From assembly GCA_964393605.1 (NCBI GenBank), contig CAYMUL010000023.1, positions 1-54,942 of the forward strand: a DNA stretch of 54,942 nt, written 5' to 3'. Under the pieces are notes generated by a model. It searched no databases. It worked only from the letters and a program-made list of their open reading frames with translations, and had not been told where the DNA came from. Source of the DNA: CAYMUL01 sp964393605 (GTDB taxonomy: Bacteria > Bacteroidota > Ignavibacteria > Ignavibacteriales > Ignavibacteriaceae). Position numbers and translations under genes: made by a program. Shown in pieces: positions 54,005 through 54,942 of this stretch. Position 1 is the first letter of the stretch; each line of letters starts with the position of its first letter.

Positions 54005-54037
54005 ATTGTACGTATCTTGCTTTGTAAATTGTACGTA
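54005..54037 (+). promoter_or_regulatory. Putative operator of the PIN toxin-antitoxin operon
   Basis: ATTGTACGTA occurs twice in direct orientation, at 54005-54014 and 54028-54037, 23 bp apart (about two turns of the helix) and 17-49 bp before the antitoxin ATG. A pair of identical decamers on one DNA face suits cooperative binding by the antitoxin-toxin complex. Confidence 0.4.
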
Positions 54038-54053
54038 AAATATAAGGCAAAGT

Positions 54054-54305
54054 ATGAACGTTAAATTAACGCTTAAACTAAATAAAAGATCTATCGATAA
54101 AGCAAAAAAATACGCAAAGAAAAACAAACAGAGTCTATCAGGAATAGTAGAAAACTATTTCAATATCATATCCAATCAAGAAATTTTAGATGAAATAGAA
54201 ATCTCTCCAAACGTAAGAGAATTATCGGGTATCATTAATCTACCGGAAAATGTCAACCTAAAAGAGAGCTACGGAAAACATCTTGAAACGAAATATTCTA
54301 AATGA
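54054..54305 (+). CDS. DUF6364-family antitoxin
   Basis: An 83-residue protein with a ribbon-helix-helix start: MNVKLTLKLNKRSIDKAKKY, AKKNKQSLSGIVENYF, then an acidic toxin-binding tail (EISPNVRELSGIINLPEN). This matches the DUF6364 antitoxins of Bacteroidota, partners of PIN-domain toxins. It should bind its own promoter (two ATTGTACGTA copies upstream). Its stop overlaps the toxin ATG by four bases (54302-54305). Confidence 0.85.
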   Translation: MNVKLTLKLNKRSIDKAKKYAKKNKQSLSGIVENYFNIISNQEILDEIEISPNVRELSGIINLPENVNLKESYGKHLETKYSK

Positions 54306-54721
54306 AAAAAGTTTTTGTCGATTCCGATATCATTCTTGATTTGCTTGCAAAACGAGAACCAAATTATATTCACGCGGCAAAGCTATTCACACTATTCGAT
54401 GAACATAAAATAATAGGATTTACTTCGCCGATAGTTTTTGCAAATCTTCACTATCTTCTTAAAAAAAATTCTTCTAACTCATCTGCACTGAAAAGTTTGA
54501 GAAAATTGAAAGCACTAATAAATGTTTTAGCTGTAGATGGAAAGATTATCGAACAATCCTTAAACTCGGATTTTGCGGACTTTGAAGATGCAATTCAATA
54601 TTTCACTGCGATAAATAATGGGATAGAACTATTGCTGACAAGAAACAAAACTGATTTTAAGAAAAGTAAAATTCCCATTGCTACGGCAGAAGAATTCTTA
54701 AAAAGTTGGGAAGCGTTTTGA
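54302..54721 (+). CDS. PIN-domain ribonuclease toxin (VapC-like)
   Basis: A 139-residue PIN-domain protein, MKKVFVDSDIILDLLAKREP, with catalytic acids D7, D9/D13 in the first strand, FANLHYLLKK in the middle helix, DFADFEDAIQYF with the second acid cluster, and LLTRNKTDFKKSKI with the last Asp. The N of FANLHYLL replaces the Glu seen in classical VapC but is normal for this Bacteroidota subgroup. It should cleave RNA (often tRNA) when freed from the antitoxin. Confidence 0.9.
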   Translation: MKKVFVDSDIILDLLAKREPNYIHAAKLFTLFDEHKIIGFTSPIVFANLHYLLKKNSSNSSALKSLRKLKALINVLAVDGKIIEQSLNSDFADFEDAIQYFTAINNGIELLLTRNKTDFKKSKIPIATAEEFLKSWEAF

Positions 54722-54850
54722 TTTGTGATGCAATTGCAATTTGACAACATACGTGTTTAACGAAATATTTTTATTTCTACCGGATTCAGCCATCGCGTAA
54801 TTTCTCGAAAAATAATTAGTCGGGTCGTAGTAATCCGTCTGCCATCAAAA

Positions 54851-54942
54851 CCTTACACATATTTATCTCCCGAAGGGAGACACTTAAACTTACACTTACT
54901 CTTACACTTACACCACGAAGTCCCATTGCCATCTTCTTTTTA
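54851..54942 (+). repeat. CTTACA-hexamer/GCCAAG repeat, copy C (cut by window end)
   Basis: CCTTACACATATTTATCTCC, CGAAGGGAGACACTTAAACT, hexamers, and CACCACGAAGTCCCATTGCC as in copy B; the right part is outside the window. The rest of 54722-54850 has no gene. Confidence 0.75.

Overview
This is a 55-kb scaffold piece from an AT-rich, Gram-negative bacterium of the Bacteroidota/Chlorobiota/Ignavibacteriota group, most like an Ignavibacteriota lineage. The evidence is four secreted proteins ending in type IX secretion (T9SS) sorting domains of the NYPNPFNP kind, TTG-N20-TAnnTTTG promoters, a mitochondrial-type aconitase, an inner-membrane/TonB-free CusCBA metal pump with Bacteroidota-style accessory proteins, and many short palindromic intergenic repeats. 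A run of 100 N at 45061-45160 marks a scaffold gap inside a repeat array. The taxon is an inference; no rRNA is present to confirm it.

Layout. 1-7044: tail of a DNA methyltransferase, AMP nucleosidase, a SIMPL-domain protein, and two divergent secreted proteins (M14 carboxypeptidase and a CotH-kinase/lamin-tail protein). 7045-17760: an accessory zone with a membrane SpoIIE-type phosphatase followed by an attC-like stem, a D12 methyltransferase/HNH nuclease pair each broken by one in-frame stop codon, and a type I restriction operon (hsdR, KilA-N gene, fused hsdM-hsdS, truncated AAA ATPase). Related 52-bp and 37-bp direct repeats lie at its joints. 17760-25865: chromosomal core genes: a nuclease-like unknown, glgA, outer-membrane barrel, TlpA thioredoxin on the minus strand; UbiA prenyltransferase, rnhB, yraN, TRAP permeases and DUF5522 on the plus strand. 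25877-29726: two inverted copies of a 188-bp MITE-like element enclosing mazEF and aconitase. 29775-35567: Pit/DUF47 phosphate uptake, two more T9SS proteins, a lipoprotein.

35573-38296 is a small genomic island: a displaced 3' end of lpdA, a small antitoxin-like gene, an N4-cytosine methyltransferase and an HNH restriction enzyme, inserted exactly at the 3' end of the intact lpdA. 38297-44612 is the pyruvate dehydrogenase operon aceE-aceF-(four-helix-bundle gene)-lpdA on the minus strand. 44613-45698 is a repeat array. 46423-53536 is a copper/silver-type efflux operon (HYC_CC_PP-like protein, TolC, CusB, CusA, His-rich YHS protein). 53552-54942 holds hexamer-rich repeats that bracket a DUF6364/PIN toxin-antitoxin pair.

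The most unusual signals are (1) the lpdA 3'-end duplication delimiting a restriction-modification island without an integrase, (2) in-frame insertion of intergenic palindromic repeats into loops of all four T9SS sorting domains and into the HsdM-HsdS fusion, (3) paired nonsense codons in a methylase/nuclease couple, and (4) an attC-like structured element after a base-compositionally foreign phosphatase gene.
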